The translations under genes and the position numbers were made by a program. DNA of 64,000 bases from an uncultured Bacilli bacterium. Its GTDB lineage: Bacteria; Bacillota_I; Bacilli_A; RF39; UBA660. The stretch spans positions 1-64,000 of the forward strand of contig CAKOQQ010000004.1 in the NCBI GenBank assembly GCA_934101425.1. Reading direction: 5' to 3'. The notes below the pieces were generated by a model. It saw nothing but the letters and a program-made list of their open reading frames with translations. It was not told the DNA's origin and searched no databases. Shown piece by piece: positions 7,950-16,588 of this stretch; position 1 is the first letter of the stretch; every line of letters begins with the position of its first letter.

Positions 7950-8447
7950 ATGAAAAAAATAGTTAAAGAGTTAATTCCTTATGTAATAATTGTAGTAGTT
8001 GTAGTTTTTATTAGAACATTTATTATAACTCCAGTTAGAGTATATGGTTCTTCTATGGAAAATACATTAAAAAATAATGATATTTTGTTTTTAAAGAAAT
8101 TTGATAAAAAATATGATAGATATGATGTTGTTGTAATAAATCATACTAATGAAAATTATAAAACTGAAAGAATAATTAAAAGAGTTATTGCCTTACCTGG
8201 AGAAACTATTTATGTAAAAAATGGTAAGATATATGTTAATGATAAAGAAATAAGTGAAAATTATACTAAAACTATTACTTTTGATTTTGATAAAGTAAAA
8301 TTATCAGATGATGAATATTTTGTTATGGGAGATAATAGAATGAATTCTGAGGATAGTAGATCTATTGGCCCAGTTAAAAAGGAACGTATTCTTGGAACTG
8401 TAAATTTTAGATTATATCCATTTTCTAAGTTTGGTAAAATAAATTAG
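7950..8447 (+). CDS. lepB: Signal peptidase I
   Basis: A 165-residue membrane-anchored serine protease that removes signal peptides from secreted proteins. One N-terminal membrane segment (about 8-27) precedes the catalytic domain. Nucleophile Ser35 lies in GSSMENTL and general base Lys77 in IKRVIALPGE. The MGDNRMNSEDSR box is present. This short single-anchor form is typical of Gram-positives. AGGTGA precedes ATG 7950. Confidence 0.95.
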   Translation: MKKIVKELIPYVIIVVVVVFIRTFIITPVRVYGSSMENTLKNNDILFLKKFDKKYDRYDVVVINHTNENYKTERIIKRVIALPGETIYVKNGKIYVNDKEISENYTKTITFDFDKVKLSDDEYFVMGDNRMNSEDSRSIGPVKKERILGTVNFRLYPFSKFGKIN

Positions 8448-8465
8448 CACGTAAGTGCTTTTTTA
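8446..8465 (+). terminator. Terminator of lepB
   Basis: AGCAC-GTAA-GTGCT followed by six T. The GTAA loop recurs at 30398 and 33669. Confidence 0.8.
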
Positions 8466-8485
8466 TTTACTTTAAATACCTATTT

Positions 8486-8494
8486 TGTTATAAT
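8486..8494 (+). promoter_or_regulatory. Extended -10 promoter of the first O-acylation module
   Basis: TGTTATAAT ends 17 bases before ATG 8512, with GGAGTG between. Confidence 0.6.
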
Positions 8495-8511
8495 TATTAT
8501 GGAGTGTAGGT

Positions 8512-9705
8512 ATGAAAAAGAAGTTTATAATAATAATATTAATAGTATTATTATTACTTAGTGTTTCATTTATAATTTATTATAATTCTAGTTATGCCAT
8601 TATTTTAAATGGCGATAGTAAAGTAGAAGTTATTTTAAATCATGATTATACTGAACTTGGTGCTAAAACTATTTTTAATTCTAAAATAAAAATAGAGGGT
8701 AGTGTTGATACTACTAAAGTAGGAGAATATAAAATAAGATATTATCATGGTAAAAAATACATTGAAAGAACTATCTATGTAAAAGATAATGAAGCGCCAG
8801 TTATTACTTTAAATGGACTAGGTGAAGTAAATACTACTTTAAATGGTCAATATATTGAACTAGGGGCTGTAGCTACTGATAATTATGATGGTGATATTAC
8901 TTCTAAGATAGAGATAGAAAGTAACCTAGATTTAAAAACTGAGGGAACTTATAAAATTATTTATAGTGTTAAAGATTCTAGCGGTAATATATCTAGTGTA
9001 GAAAGAATTATAAATGTTAATAAAAAAGGTCCATTATCATTATCTATGAAAGATTTTAAATTAGATGGTTATTTTACTAATACAATATTAAAAGAAACAA
9101 AAGATATGGGATCTAATTATATAGATGAAACTATATTTTATGGGGACTCTATAACTTTTAACTTTTTCTACTACGGACAATTAAAACAAAGTAATGTATG
9201 GGCAATGTCTAGTTTAACTCCTGAAAGTGCATTAACTTTAAAAGTGCCATTTTATAAATATAATGATGAAATTAGTCTTATTGATGGTTTAAAAAAGTAT
9301 AAACCTAAAAGAATAATTATTACATTAGGTGCAAATGCTGTAGCTGTTACGACAAAAGATTTCTTTGTAAGCAGTTATGAAGAATTAATAAAAAAAGCTA
9401 AAGAAGCTAGTCCTGAAACTACTATTATTGTACAATCTATCTTTCCTGTTGATAATAGATATAATAGTAGTAAAAGTTTAAATAATGTTAAAATAAATAA
9501 TTATAATTATTATTTGGCTGAAATGTGTGAAAGAAATGGAGTGTATTTTTTAAATACTGAAGAGGTACTTAAAGATAGTTTTGGGTACCTCATAAAAAGT
9601 TATTGCTATAGTTCTGATGGAATTCATTTGCTACCATCTGGTAATATAGCAGTTATAAATTATATTAGAAAGCATGGTGTTATTGATGAAAAAAATAGTA
9701 ATTAG
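8512..9705 (+). CDS. Membrane-anchored SGNH hydrolase with two Ig-like domains
   Basis: A 397-residue extracytoplasmic protein. An N-terminal signal anchor (residues 4-24) is followed by two DUF5011-type Ig-like repeats (about 30-92 and 95-170, each with an ELGA motif). A C-terminal SGNH/GDSL esterase domain begins near 205, with nucleophile Ser213 in FYGDSIT, LGAN in the third block, and the Asp-His pair in DGIH (369-372). SGNH domains beside MBOAT proteins generally transfer or remove O-acyl groups on surface glycans, so I infer that role; the polymer is unknown. It overlaps the next lipoprotein gene by 20 bases. Confidence 0.85.
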   Translation: MKKKFIIIILIVLLLLSVSFIIYYNSSYAIILNGDSKVEVILNHDYTELGAKTIFNSKIKIEGSVDTTKVGEYKIRYYHGKKYIERTIYVKDNEAPVITLNGLGEVNTTLNGQYIELGAVATDNYDGDITSKIEIESNLDLKTEGTYKIIYSVKDSSGNISSVERIINVNKKGPLSLSMKDFKLDGYFTNTILKETKDMGSNYIDETIFYGDSITFNFFYYGQLKQSNVWAMSSLTPESALTLKVPFYKYNDEISLIDGLKKYKPKRIIITLGANAVAVTTKDFFVSSYEELIKKAKEASPETTIIVQSIFPVDNRYNSSKSLNNVKINNYNYYLAEMCERNGVYFLNTEEVLKDSFGYLIKSYCYSSDGIHLLPSGNIAVINYIRKHGVIDEKNSN

Positions 9706-10129
9706 TTTAATGTTAGTTGGTTTATTATTAGTAGGTTGTGGTAAAAAAAATAAGGATTTAGATTTGGATCATATTACAGCTTCTATAGAAGAAACAAATT
9801 TATTTAAAGATGCTAGTAAAATAGATATTGATTATATTGAAAGAAAATATGGACTTTCTACTGAAGGAATAGAAGACTATAGAATTTATATGTCAAAAAC
9901 TTCTACAAGTGCTAGTATGTATGCTATTTTTAAAGTAAGTAGTGATAAGGCAAAAGAAAATATTGAATCTACTTTTATAAATAAATATATTAATTCATGG
10001 ACTGAAATTGTATATAACGCTTCTGAAGCTAAATTAGTTGAAAATATGTATAAGGAAGAATATTCTGGGTATTTAATTTATATAGTATCAACTGATAATG
10101 ATAAAGTTTTAAATATAATAAAAGGTTAG
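9686..10129 (+). CDS. DUF4358-type lipoprotein
   Basis: A 147-residue lipoprotein. A signal peptide ends in the lipobox LVGC, followed by KKNKDLDLD. The rest resembles DUF4358, a small domain often found beside MBOAT and DHHW genes in Firmicutes; its function is not known. ATG 9686 is preferred to an upstream in-frame start because GGTGTT is correctly placed and the signal peptide then begins MKKIVISLM. It is translated from within the end of the SGNH gene and followed after seven bases by the MBOAT gene, so it belongs to the surface O-acylation module. Confidence 0.75.
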   Translation: MKKIVISLMLVGLLLVGCGKKNKDLDLDHITASIEETNLFKDASKIDIDYIERKYGLSTEGIEDYRIYMSKTSTSASMYAIFKVSSDKAKENIESTFINKYINSWTEIVYNASEAKLVENMYKEEYSGYLIYIVSTDNDKVLNIIKG

Positions 10130-10136
10130 GTGAATT

Positions 10137-11516
10137 ATGGTATTTAGTAGCATTCCTTTTCTTTTTTTCTTTTTGCCAATTGTTTTAATATGCTATTATT
10201 TAGTTCCTTTTAAACTAAAAAATTATGTATTATTAGTATTTAGTTTAATTTTTTATGCATGGGGAGAACCAGTATATATTATACTGATGATTTTTTCATG
10301 TTTACTTAATTATTTTTATGCTTTATATCATGATAAAGTTAAAAATAAAAAGTTATTATTTATATTATGTATAGTTGCTAATTTACTTATATTAGGATTC
10401 TTCAAATATGCAGATTTTTTAATTGATATTATAAATAGTATATTTAGATTAAATATAAATCCACTTAAATTAGCACTTCCAATTGGAATTAGTTTCTTTA
10501 CTTTCCAAACTATGAGTTACAGTATTGATGTTTATAGATCTAGTGTAGTACCAGAACGTAATTTTTTCTACTTTACTACTTATGTATCTATGTTTCCACA
10601 ACTTATTGCTGGACCTATAGTAAGATATGAAACTATAAGTAAAGAATTATATAAAAGAGATATTAATTTTAATAATTTTAGTGATGGATTACTTAGATTT
10701 ATGCAAGGCCTATTTAAAAAGGTTTTAATCGCTAATAATATTGGATATTTATGGACTACTTTAAGTTCAATGGAAAGTTTATCTATAGCTTCAGCATGGC
10801 TTGGTATAATAGCTTATACTTTCCAAATATATTTTGATTTTAGTGCATACTCTGATATGGCAATAGGTATGGGGAAAATGCTCGGATTTAATTATTTAGA
10901 AAACTTTAATTATCCATATATATCAAAAAGTGTAACAGAGTTTTGGCGTAGATGGCATATATCATTATCAAGTTGGTTTAAAGACTATGTATATATACCA
11001 TTAGGTGGTAGTAAATGTTCTAGAATAAAACATATTAGAAATATACTTATTGTATGGTGTTTAACAGGAATATGGCATGGAGCTAGTTATAATTTTATGT
11101 TATGGGGACTTTATTATGGAATAATCCTTATTATAGAAAAATTCTTTTTAAAAGACTTTCTAAGCAAACTACCTAATACATTAAAACATATTTATACTAT
11201 GTTAGTAGTAATAATAGGTTGGTTAATATTTGCATCAACGGATTTATCTATGTTTAGTGTTTACTTTAGTAACATGTTTAATATATTTAAATATCCATTT
11301 ATTGATGAAACATTTATATTTTATTTTAAAAGTTATTTTATTATTATTGTTATATCTACATTATTATCGATGCCAATTTATCAAAATATAAAAAAGAAGT
11401 TAAATAGTAGAGGATGGATGATTATATCACTAATACTATATTTAGTATTCTTCTTTATAACAGTTTCTTATTTAGTTAGTGACTCATATAATCCATTTTT
11501 ATACTTTAGATTTTGA
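10137..11516 (+). CDS. MBOAT family O-acyltransferase (copy 1)
   Basis: A 459-residue polytopic membrane protein of the AlgI/PatA/DltB type, which carries acyl groups across the membrane for O-acylation of extracellular polymers. Family marks are PIGISFFTFQTMSYSIDVYR, QLIAGPIVRYE, DFSAYSDMAIGMG, TEFWRRWHISLSSWFKDYVY and the catalytic His314 in WHGASYNF. About ten hydrophobic segments. AGGTGA overlaps the upstream stop (TTAGGTGA), and the stop TGA likewise overlaps the ribosome binding site of the DHHW gene. A second copy is at 18158-19549, and part of the two genes is nearly identical in DNA. Confidence 0.92.
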   Translation: MVFSSIPFLFFFLPIVLICYYLVPFKLKNYVLLVFSLIFYAWGEPVYIILMIFSCLLNYFYALYHDKVKNKKLLFILCIVANLLILGFFKYADFLIDIINSIFRLNINPLKLALPIGISFFTFQTMSYSIDVYRSSVVPERNFFYFTTYVSMFPQLIAGPIVRYETISKELYKRDINFNNFSDGLLRFMQGLFKKVLIANNIGYLWTTLSSMESLSIASAWLGIIAYTFQIYFDFSAYSDMAIGMGKMLGFNYLENFNYPYISKSVTEFWRRWHISLSSWFKDYVYIPLGGSKCSRIKHIRNILIVWCLTGIWHGASYNFMLWGLYYGIILIIEKFFLKDFLSKLPNTLKHIYTMLVVIIGWLIFASTDLSMFSVYFSNMFNIFKYPFIDETFIFYFKSYFIIIVISTLLSMPIYQNIKKKLNSRGWMIISLILYLVFFFITVSYLVSDSYNPFLYFRF

Positions 11517-11524
11517 GGTGAAAT

Positions 11525-12631
11525 ATGTACAAGAAAATTATTGCTTCAATACTTAGTATTGTTATTCTTTCATTTAGTATAATTTTTATATTTAGTAAAT
11601 CTAAAGATTATTCTGAAAATGAAAATAGATACTTAAATAAAACTCCTAAATTTAGTTTTAATAATTTATTTAGTGGTAAATATATGTTAGATTTAGAGAG
11701 TTATTTAAAGGATCAATTCCCTCTTAGAAATGAGTTTATGGGACTTAAAACTAGTTTTGATAAATTAACTAATAAAAAAGTAATAAATGGAGTATTCTTA
11801 GGTAAAGATAATTATTTATTAGAAGAATTTAAGAAACCTATTAATAGTGATAAAATAATAGACACATTAAATACATTCTATAAAAATAATAATTATATTA
11901 ATTTAAATTTAATGATAGTGCCTACTAGTGAAGAAATTAATTATAAAAAATTACCTAGTAATGTAGTACTACCTAGTCAAAAAGAAATGATAGATTATAT
12001 TTACTCAAAAATAAAATTTAATACTGTTAATGTTTATGATACTATTAACAAAAATAATGATAAATATCAAATGTACTATTATTTAGATCATCATTGGACA
12101 ACTTATGCAGCTTACTATGCATATTTAGAATATGCCAAAAATAATGATATACAGCCTCTTGATATAACTGATTTTGATGTAGAATTAGTTACTAAAGATT
12201 TTAATGGTACATTATATTCAAAAACTAATGATTATAGTAGAAATAGTGATAGCATATATGTATTTAATAGAAAAAATAATTTAAAAGTTGAATATGTGTA
12301 TGAAGATAAAGTAACAGATACTATGTATGAATATAGTTATTTAGATAAAAAAGATAAATATAGTTTATTTTTAGATAATAATCATCCGTTGATTATTATT
12401 ACTAATAATGATATAATAACAAACAAAGAAATTATTGTGATTAAAGATTCATATGCAAATTCTCTTATACCATTTTTGGTAAATCATTTTAAGAAGGTGC
12501 ATGTAATCGACCCAAGATACTATAATTTAAGTATTACAAGTTATTTAAAAGAAAATCCTAATATAAAAGATGGCCTTATTATTTATAATGCTAATGGGTT
12601 AGATGATTCATCTATATTAGGTTTAGAGTAG
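11525..12631 (+). CDS. DHHW family (AlgX/DltD-like) exported protein, copy 1
   Basis: A 368-residue protein with an N-terminal signal anchor (about 5-24) and an SGNH-like fold of the DHHW/ALGX group, which works with MBOAT proteins in O-acetylating exopolysaccharide or wall polymers. The DHHW motif is at residues 188-191 (LDHHWTT), and the serine block is VIKDSYANSL. Length is normal for the family. It starts eight bases after the MBOAT gene and is followed after eight bases by an unknown membrane protein. Expected location is the outer face of the membrane. Confidence 0.85.
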   Translation: MYKKIIASILSIVILSFSIIFIFSKSKDYSENENRYLNKTPKFSFNNLFSGKYMLDLESYLKDQFPLRNEFMGLKTSFDKLTNKKVINGVFLGKDNYLLEEFKKPINSDKIIDTLNTFYKNNNYINLNLMIVPTSEEINYKKLPSNVVLPSQKEMIDYIYSKIKFNTVNVYDTINKNNDKYQMYYYLDHHWTTYAAYYAYLEYAKNNDIQPLDITDFDVELVTKDFNGTLYSKTNDYSRNSDSIYVFNRKNNLKVEYVYEDKVTDTMYEYSYLDKKDKYSLFLDNNHPLIIITNNDIITNKEIIVIKDSYANSLIPFLVNHFKKVHVIDPRYYNLSITSYLKENPNIKDGLIIYNANGLDDSSILGLE

Positions 12632-12639
12632 GAGATTTT

Positions 12640-13623
12640 ATGAAAAAGATACAAGTAATAAATGGTAGCAAAGCTAAAGAATATAATTTAGTAGCATATT
12701 TTAAAATTGTTGGTAGTGAAGAAAAGTTTATTATGTATAATACTTTAAATAATGTAACAAATCTTTATTTAGGAAAATTAAAAATAGAAAAAAATGATAT
12801 AAAAATAGTTAAACTTAATGAAAAAGAATTAGGACTTATTGATAGAATTATAATAGGTGATAAATCAGTAAAATATAGAAAAGTACCTTCTAGAGATTTA
12901 GAATATCTAGTATATTCAAATAGTACTGAAAAAATTGTTACTAGAAAAGAATATAATAATTTAATAGAATCTAGTTTAGTTAAAACTAGAGAAAGAGATA
13001 GTCGTCTAAAAGAAATTTTAAAAGAAAAAGAAGAGCTACAAAAAGAACTTGATAGACTTAAAAAAGAAAATAATATAGTAGAAGAAGTAGAAGTAAATAC
13101 AAGTGAAAAAGCTGATACATCATGGGAACATGTAAAAGAAGAAAGTAGATATATTACAGATGATCGTCTTTTAAGTAATATAGAACATGATATTAAAGAT
13201 TTAGAATTAGATGAGTTCTATGAAAAATGTAAAATTAATATTGTAAGAGTAATAACTGTAAATATTATATCTTTAATATTAGTGGCAATATTCTTATATG
13301 GCTCTATTATAATAAATTATATGATGGATTTATTAGGTAAAGAAGCTTTATTTACAAATGTATATTTAAGTGATGTTTTAAAAATGTATGCAGTAGCATC
13401 TTTAAGTGTATTACTACTTCAAATTATAACTTTGGGAACACATAGAAATTTCTTTAGTAGATTAGCAATGTTTATTGCAACTGTTATATTTATATATACA
13501 TTCACACAAATGGTTAATGGATATAGTTATTCATTTGGTGTAATAGTAGTATTCTTAATGGCAGTAATAAATATAATTATTAATTTTAGTTTATATTTAC
13601 AATTACAATTAAAATTAATGTAG
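12640..13623 (+). CDS. Unknown protein with coiled coil and C-terminal membrane domain
   Basis: A 327-residue protein without a recognised family. Residues 1-100 look like a soluble alpha/beta domain. Residues 110-150 are a strongly charged coiled coil rich in Lys and Glu, and 200-327 contain about four membrane segments. No signal peptide, so the N-terminal part is probably cytoplasmic. TAGGAG precedes ATG 12640. It lies between the DHHW gene and the RNase J paralogue with gaps of 8 and 10 bases, in the same operon. Confidence 0.7.
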   Translation: MKKIQVINGSKAKEYNLVAYFKIVGSEEKFIMYNTLNNVTNLYLGKLKIEKNDIKIVKLNEKELGLIDRIIIGDKSVKYRKVPSRDLEYLVYSNSTEKIVTRKEYNNLIESSLVKTRERDSRLKEILKEKEELQKELDRLKKENNIVEEVEVNTSEKADTSWEHVKEESRYITDDRLLSNIEHDIKDLELDEFYEKCKINIVRVITVNIISLILVAIFLYGSIIINYMMDLLGKEALFTNVYLSDVLKMYAVASLSVLLLQIITLGTHRNFFSRLAMFIATVIFIYTFTQMVNGYSYSFGVIVVFLMAVINIIINFSLYLQLQLKLM

Positions 13624-13633
13624 AAAGGAATAT

Positions 13634-15277
13634 ATGAGTAAGATAAAAATATTTAGTCTTGGTGGACTTAATGATGTTGGCAAAAATATGTATGTCGTAA
13701 ATGTAGATGACGAAATATTTGTATTTGATGCCGGACTAAAGTATGCAGATGATAAAATGTTAGGTGTAGATTATATTATTCCTGATTATACATATATTAA
13801 GAAAAATATTGATAAAGTAAAAGGGATATTTATAACACACGGTCATGACCAACAAATGGGAGCTTTAGCAGATATAGTATCTGATTTAAAAAATATAGAT
13901 ATATATGCAACTGAATTTACCAGTGAAATAATTAAAGATGAATTTAATAAAGAAGGAATAAGTACTAGTCATCTTAAGACTATTAAACCTCATAAAAAAA
14001 TTAACTTTAAAAATGCTAGCGTATTTCCAATTAGTTTAACACATAGTGTACCTGATAATGTTGGTTATGTTATAAATACTAGTGATGGAGCTATTGTATA
14101 TACAGGTAACTTTGTATTTGATCCATCTATGTTAGGAGCTTATCAAACTGATATAGGTAAGTTAGCTTATATTGGTAAACAAGGTGTTTTATGTCTTATG
14201 AGTGAAAGTTTATATGCTGAAAAAGTAGGATTTACAAGCCCAAACCATAGAACTACAAAAGTAATAAAAGAAGCTTTAAGAAAAAATGATAGTAGAGTAA
14301 TATTTAATATATATGGAACACAATTTTATCGTATACAAGAAATATTTAATGAAGTAATGAAAGTCGGTAGAAATATAGTTATATTAGGTAAAGATTTAGA
14401 AACTACTATAATGAAAGCTATTGATAATAATTATTTAAGATTTGATAAAGATAGAATATTTAATTTAAAACATATAGAAGATGGTAATATAGTTGTTATT
14501 GTATCTGATAATCTAGAAAAACCATTTTCTAATATAAAGAGAGTTATTAGAGGTTTTGATAAGTTTTTAAAAATAAATTCAAATGATACAGTAGTATTTG
14601 CAAATCAAGTATATGATGGAATGGAAAAAACAGCTACTGATGTATTTGATGAAGTTGCAAAATTAGGAGCTAATTTAATTATTGTTTCTAAAAAATATTT
14701 ATCACTTCATGCATCAAGAGAAGATCTTATGTTAATGTTAAACTTAATGAAACCAAAATACTATTTCCCAGTAATTGGTGAATATCGTCATCAAGTATGT
14801 AATGCTGATGTAGCAACTACAATAGGTATGCCAAAAGAAAATGTATTATTAAAACTTAATGGTGATGTTATATCATTCGTAAATGGTTCTTTGGTAGAAA
14901 CTGGTGAGAAAATTGAAACTGATGATATTCTTATTGATGGTAAAACAGTTGGTGATATTGGTGAAATCGTATTAAAAGATAGAGAATCTTTATCACAAAG
15001 TGGTATTGTTTTAGTTACATTTACTATTGATAAAGAAACTAAAAAAGTATTAGCAGGTCCTGAAATACTTACAAGAGGATTTGTGTATGTAAAAGATAAT
15101 ATAGATTTAATTAAAGAAATTGAAAATATTTCCACAAATATAATCGAATCTAATTCAAAAGATCACTACATAGATTTTAATCAAATAAGAAGTGAAATTA
15201 GAGATAAGGTTGGCAAATATTTATATCAAGAAACTGAATGTAAGCCTATGATATTATCTGTAATACAAGAAATATAA
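13634..15277 (+). CDS. Ribonuclease J paralogue with degraded metal site
   Basis: A 547-residue protein covering the whole RNase J plan: MBL domain, beta-CASP domain and C-terminal domain. RNase J enzymes are metal-dependent 5'-3' exo- and endoribonucleases of the Firmicutes degradosome. The metal motif HxHxDH is HGHDQQ at 69-74, so Asp73 and His74 are both Gln. TGDF is TGNF (Asn159), and the SDS block is SES. His137 in LTHSVP remains. It is therefore probably inactive or much altered. By analogy with RNase J2, which also loses ligands in some species, it may be a structural partner of an active RNase J elsewhere. AGAAAGGA precedes ATG 13634. Confidence 0.85.
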   Translation: MSKIKIFSLGGLNDVGKNMYVVNVDDEIFVFDAGLKYADDKMLGVDYIIPDYTYIKKNIDKVKGIFITHGHDQQMGALADIVSDLKNIDIYATEFTSEIIKDEFNKEGISTSHLKTIKPHKKINFKNASVFPISLTHSVPDNVGYVINTSDGAIVYTGNFVFDPSMLGAYQTDIGKLAYIGKQGVLCLMSESLYAEKVGFTSPNHRTTKVIKEALRKNDSRVIFNIYGTQFYRIQEIFNEVMKVGRNIVILGKDLETTIMKAIDNNYLRFDKDRIFNLKHIEDGNIVVIVSDNLEKPFSNIKRVIRGFDKFLKINSNDTVVFANQVYDGMEKTATDVFDEVAKLGANLIIVSKKYLSLHASREDLMLMLNLMKPKYYFPVIGEYRHQVCNADVATTIGMPKENVLLKLNGDVISFVNGSLVETGEKIETDDILIDGKTVGDIGEIVLKDRESLSQSGIVLVTFTIDKETKKVLAGPEILTRGFVYVKDNIDLIKEIENISTNIIESNSKDHYIDFNQIRSEIRDKVGKYLYQETECKPMILSVIQEI

Positions 15278-15301
15278 AATGTACAAATTGTACATTTTTT
15301 T
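15276..15301 (+). terminator. Terminator of the RNase J paralogue
   Basis: AAAATGTACAA and TTGTACATTTT form an 11-base inverted repeat followed by T residues, directly at the stop codon. Confidence 0.75.
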
Positions 15302-15306
15302 ATTGT

Positions 15307-15675
15307 TTGAAAATATATATTATGATATATTTATTCAGTAGAAGAATATATGAAAAAGAATTAAGTAAAGTAGCTGATACTATCATAAGTTATAATAATA
15401 AAATATATGAAGTAACATTAGAAAATAATGAAGTAATTAAGTCAACAGAAAAGTATCAATACTTTGTACTTGATAAAGGTTGGGTTAGAGCTTATGATTT
15501 AAAGGTAGGAGATACATTATCATCTACTATAAAAGGCAAATTAAAAATTAAGAATATAAAAGTAGTAGAATATGATAAACCTATAAAAACATATAACTTA
15601 ACTATTGAAGACACACATAATTATTTAATAACTGAGTATGAGGTATTAGTTCATAATGCAGGATCTAGAAGTTGA
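15307..15675 (+). CDS. Orphan C-terminal fragment of a Hint (intein-like) domain protein
   Basis: A 122-residue frame. From about residue 22 to the end it matches the later part of a Hint domain, of the kind found before toxin tips in polymorphic toxins and in inteins: GWVRAYDLKVGDTLSS, then TYNLTIEDTHNYLITEYEVL and the terminal VHNAG. The opening Cys block and any N-terminal secretion or repeat region are absent, and only four residues follow the motif. No convincing ribosome binding site precedes TTG 15307 or ATG 15322. I read it as the remains of a larger surface or toxin gene whose ends were lost. Confidence 0.6.
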   Translation: MKIYIMIYLFSRRIYEKELSKVADTIISYNNKIYEVTLENNEVIKSTEKYQYFVLDKGWVRAYDLKVGDTLSSTIKGKLKIKNIKVVEYDKPIKTYNLTIEDTHNYLITEYEVLVHNAGSRS

Positions 15676-15697
15676 GTATAAAATATAAGTTTATAAC

Positions 15698-15729
15698 AAA
15701 AAAGAGAATTCTTATAAATTCTCTTTTTT
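15698..15729. terminator. Bidirectional terminator
   Basis: AAAAAAGAGAATT (15698-15710) pairs with AATTCTCTTTTTT (15717-15729), between the Hint fragment (+) and the TSCPD gene (-). Confidence 0.75.
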
Positions 15730-15969
15730 ATATTCTATAAGTGCTTTAGCAATTTGATCTGGACATGATGTATTTTTAAAGCCACATTTGATATTTTCTA
15801 ATCTAGAAATTACTTCATCTATATTTTTATTTTTTATAAGAGAACTAATTCCTAAAAGATTACCAAGGCAACCATTAGTTACTTTTAAATCTTTTATAAT
15901 ATCACCATCAAGTATGAATGTCATTTTACTAGAGCATACTCCTTTAGGATTGTATGTATATGTTTTCAT
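15712..15969 (-). CDS. TSCPD domain protein (TIGR03905-like)
   Basis: An 85-residue protein of the small standalone TSCPD family, named from a motif also found at the C-terminus of vitamin B12-dependent ribonucleotide reductases. Visible signs are GVCSSKMTF, VTNGCLGNLLGIS and the conserved NTSCPDQIAKAL, with several cysteines that could bind metal or redox groups. Function is unknown. ATG 15969 is chosen over an upstream in-frame ATG at 16008 because GGTGG lies just before it and family members start with MxxYxYxPKGVC. It is a lone minus-strand gene among + genes. Confidence 0.8.
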   Translation of the reverse strand: MKTYTYNPKGVCSSKMTFILDGDIIKDLKVTNGCLGNLLGISSLIKNKNIDEVISRLENIKCGFKNTSCPDQIAKALIEYKKENL

Positions 15970-16017
15970 TTTACCACCATTTACATTATAACATATTGTA
16001 AAATGCATGTAAAATGT

Positions 16018-16046
16018 TTGAAAATATATATAAGTTATGATAAAAT
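16018..16046 (+). promoter_or_regulatory. Promoter of yqeG
   Basis: -35 TTGAAA (16018-16023), a 17-base spacer ending in TGA, and -10 TAAAAT (16041-16046), 20 bases before ATG 16067. Confidence 0.65.
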
Positions 16047-16066
16047 TAACTAGAGGAGGGTACTTT

Positions 16067-16588
16067 ATGGAGAAATATGTTCCTGATATCTATAAAAAAA
16101 GTATCTATGATGTTGATTATAAAAAGTTGAAATCAAATGGTATTAAATGTATTTTATTTGACTTAGATAATACAATTGTACCATATAACATAAAAGAACC
16201 TAATAAAAAAGTAATGGATTTATTTAAACAAATAAAGTCTTTAGGTATAAAAATAATAATATTCTCTAATAGTGGTAAAAAAAGATTAAAACCATTTAAA
16301 GAAATGTTAGAAGTTGATTGTTGTCCTAGAGCTTTTAAACCATCACCTAAAAAGTTTGTTGCTATTATAGATGGTTATAAATATGCACTTGATGAAGTAG
16401 CGATTATAGGTGATCAATTACTTACTGATATACTAGGTGGAAATAGAGTTGGTATAACTACAATTTTAATTAATCCAATTAGTAAAAAAGATCATATTGT
16501 TACTTGGTATAACAGATTGAGAGAAAAAGGTATTATAAAAAAATTGAGTAAGAAAGATATTTTTTATAGAGGTAAGTATTATGACTAA
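16067..16588 (+). CDS. yqeG: YqeG family HAD-IIIA phosphatase
   Basis: A 173-residue HAD-superfamily protein. Motif I FDLDNTIVPY carries the nucleophile and acid Asp32 and Asp34, motif II is IFSNSG, and motif IV is IIGDQLLTDILGG. YqeG proteins are predicted phosphatases of unknown substrate that nearly always precede the ribosome-assembly GTPase gene yqeH, as here. ATG 16067 is chosen over ATG 16037 because GAGGAGGG lies between the two. It overlaps yqeH by eight bases. Confidence 0.92.
   Translation: MEKYVPDIYKKSIYDVDYKKLKSNGIKCILFDLDNTIVPYNIKEPNKKVMDLFKQIKSLGIKIIIFSNSGKKRLKPFKEMLEVDCCPRAFKPSPKKFVAIIDGYKYALDEVAIIGDQLLTDILGGNRVGITTILINPISKKDHIVTWYNRLREKGIIKKLSKKDIFYRGKYYD

Noticed and set aside
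14791..15135. 114-codon minus-strand frame inside the RNase J gene
   Set aside because: Ser/Ile-rich translation typical of an antisense shadow, with no start signal.
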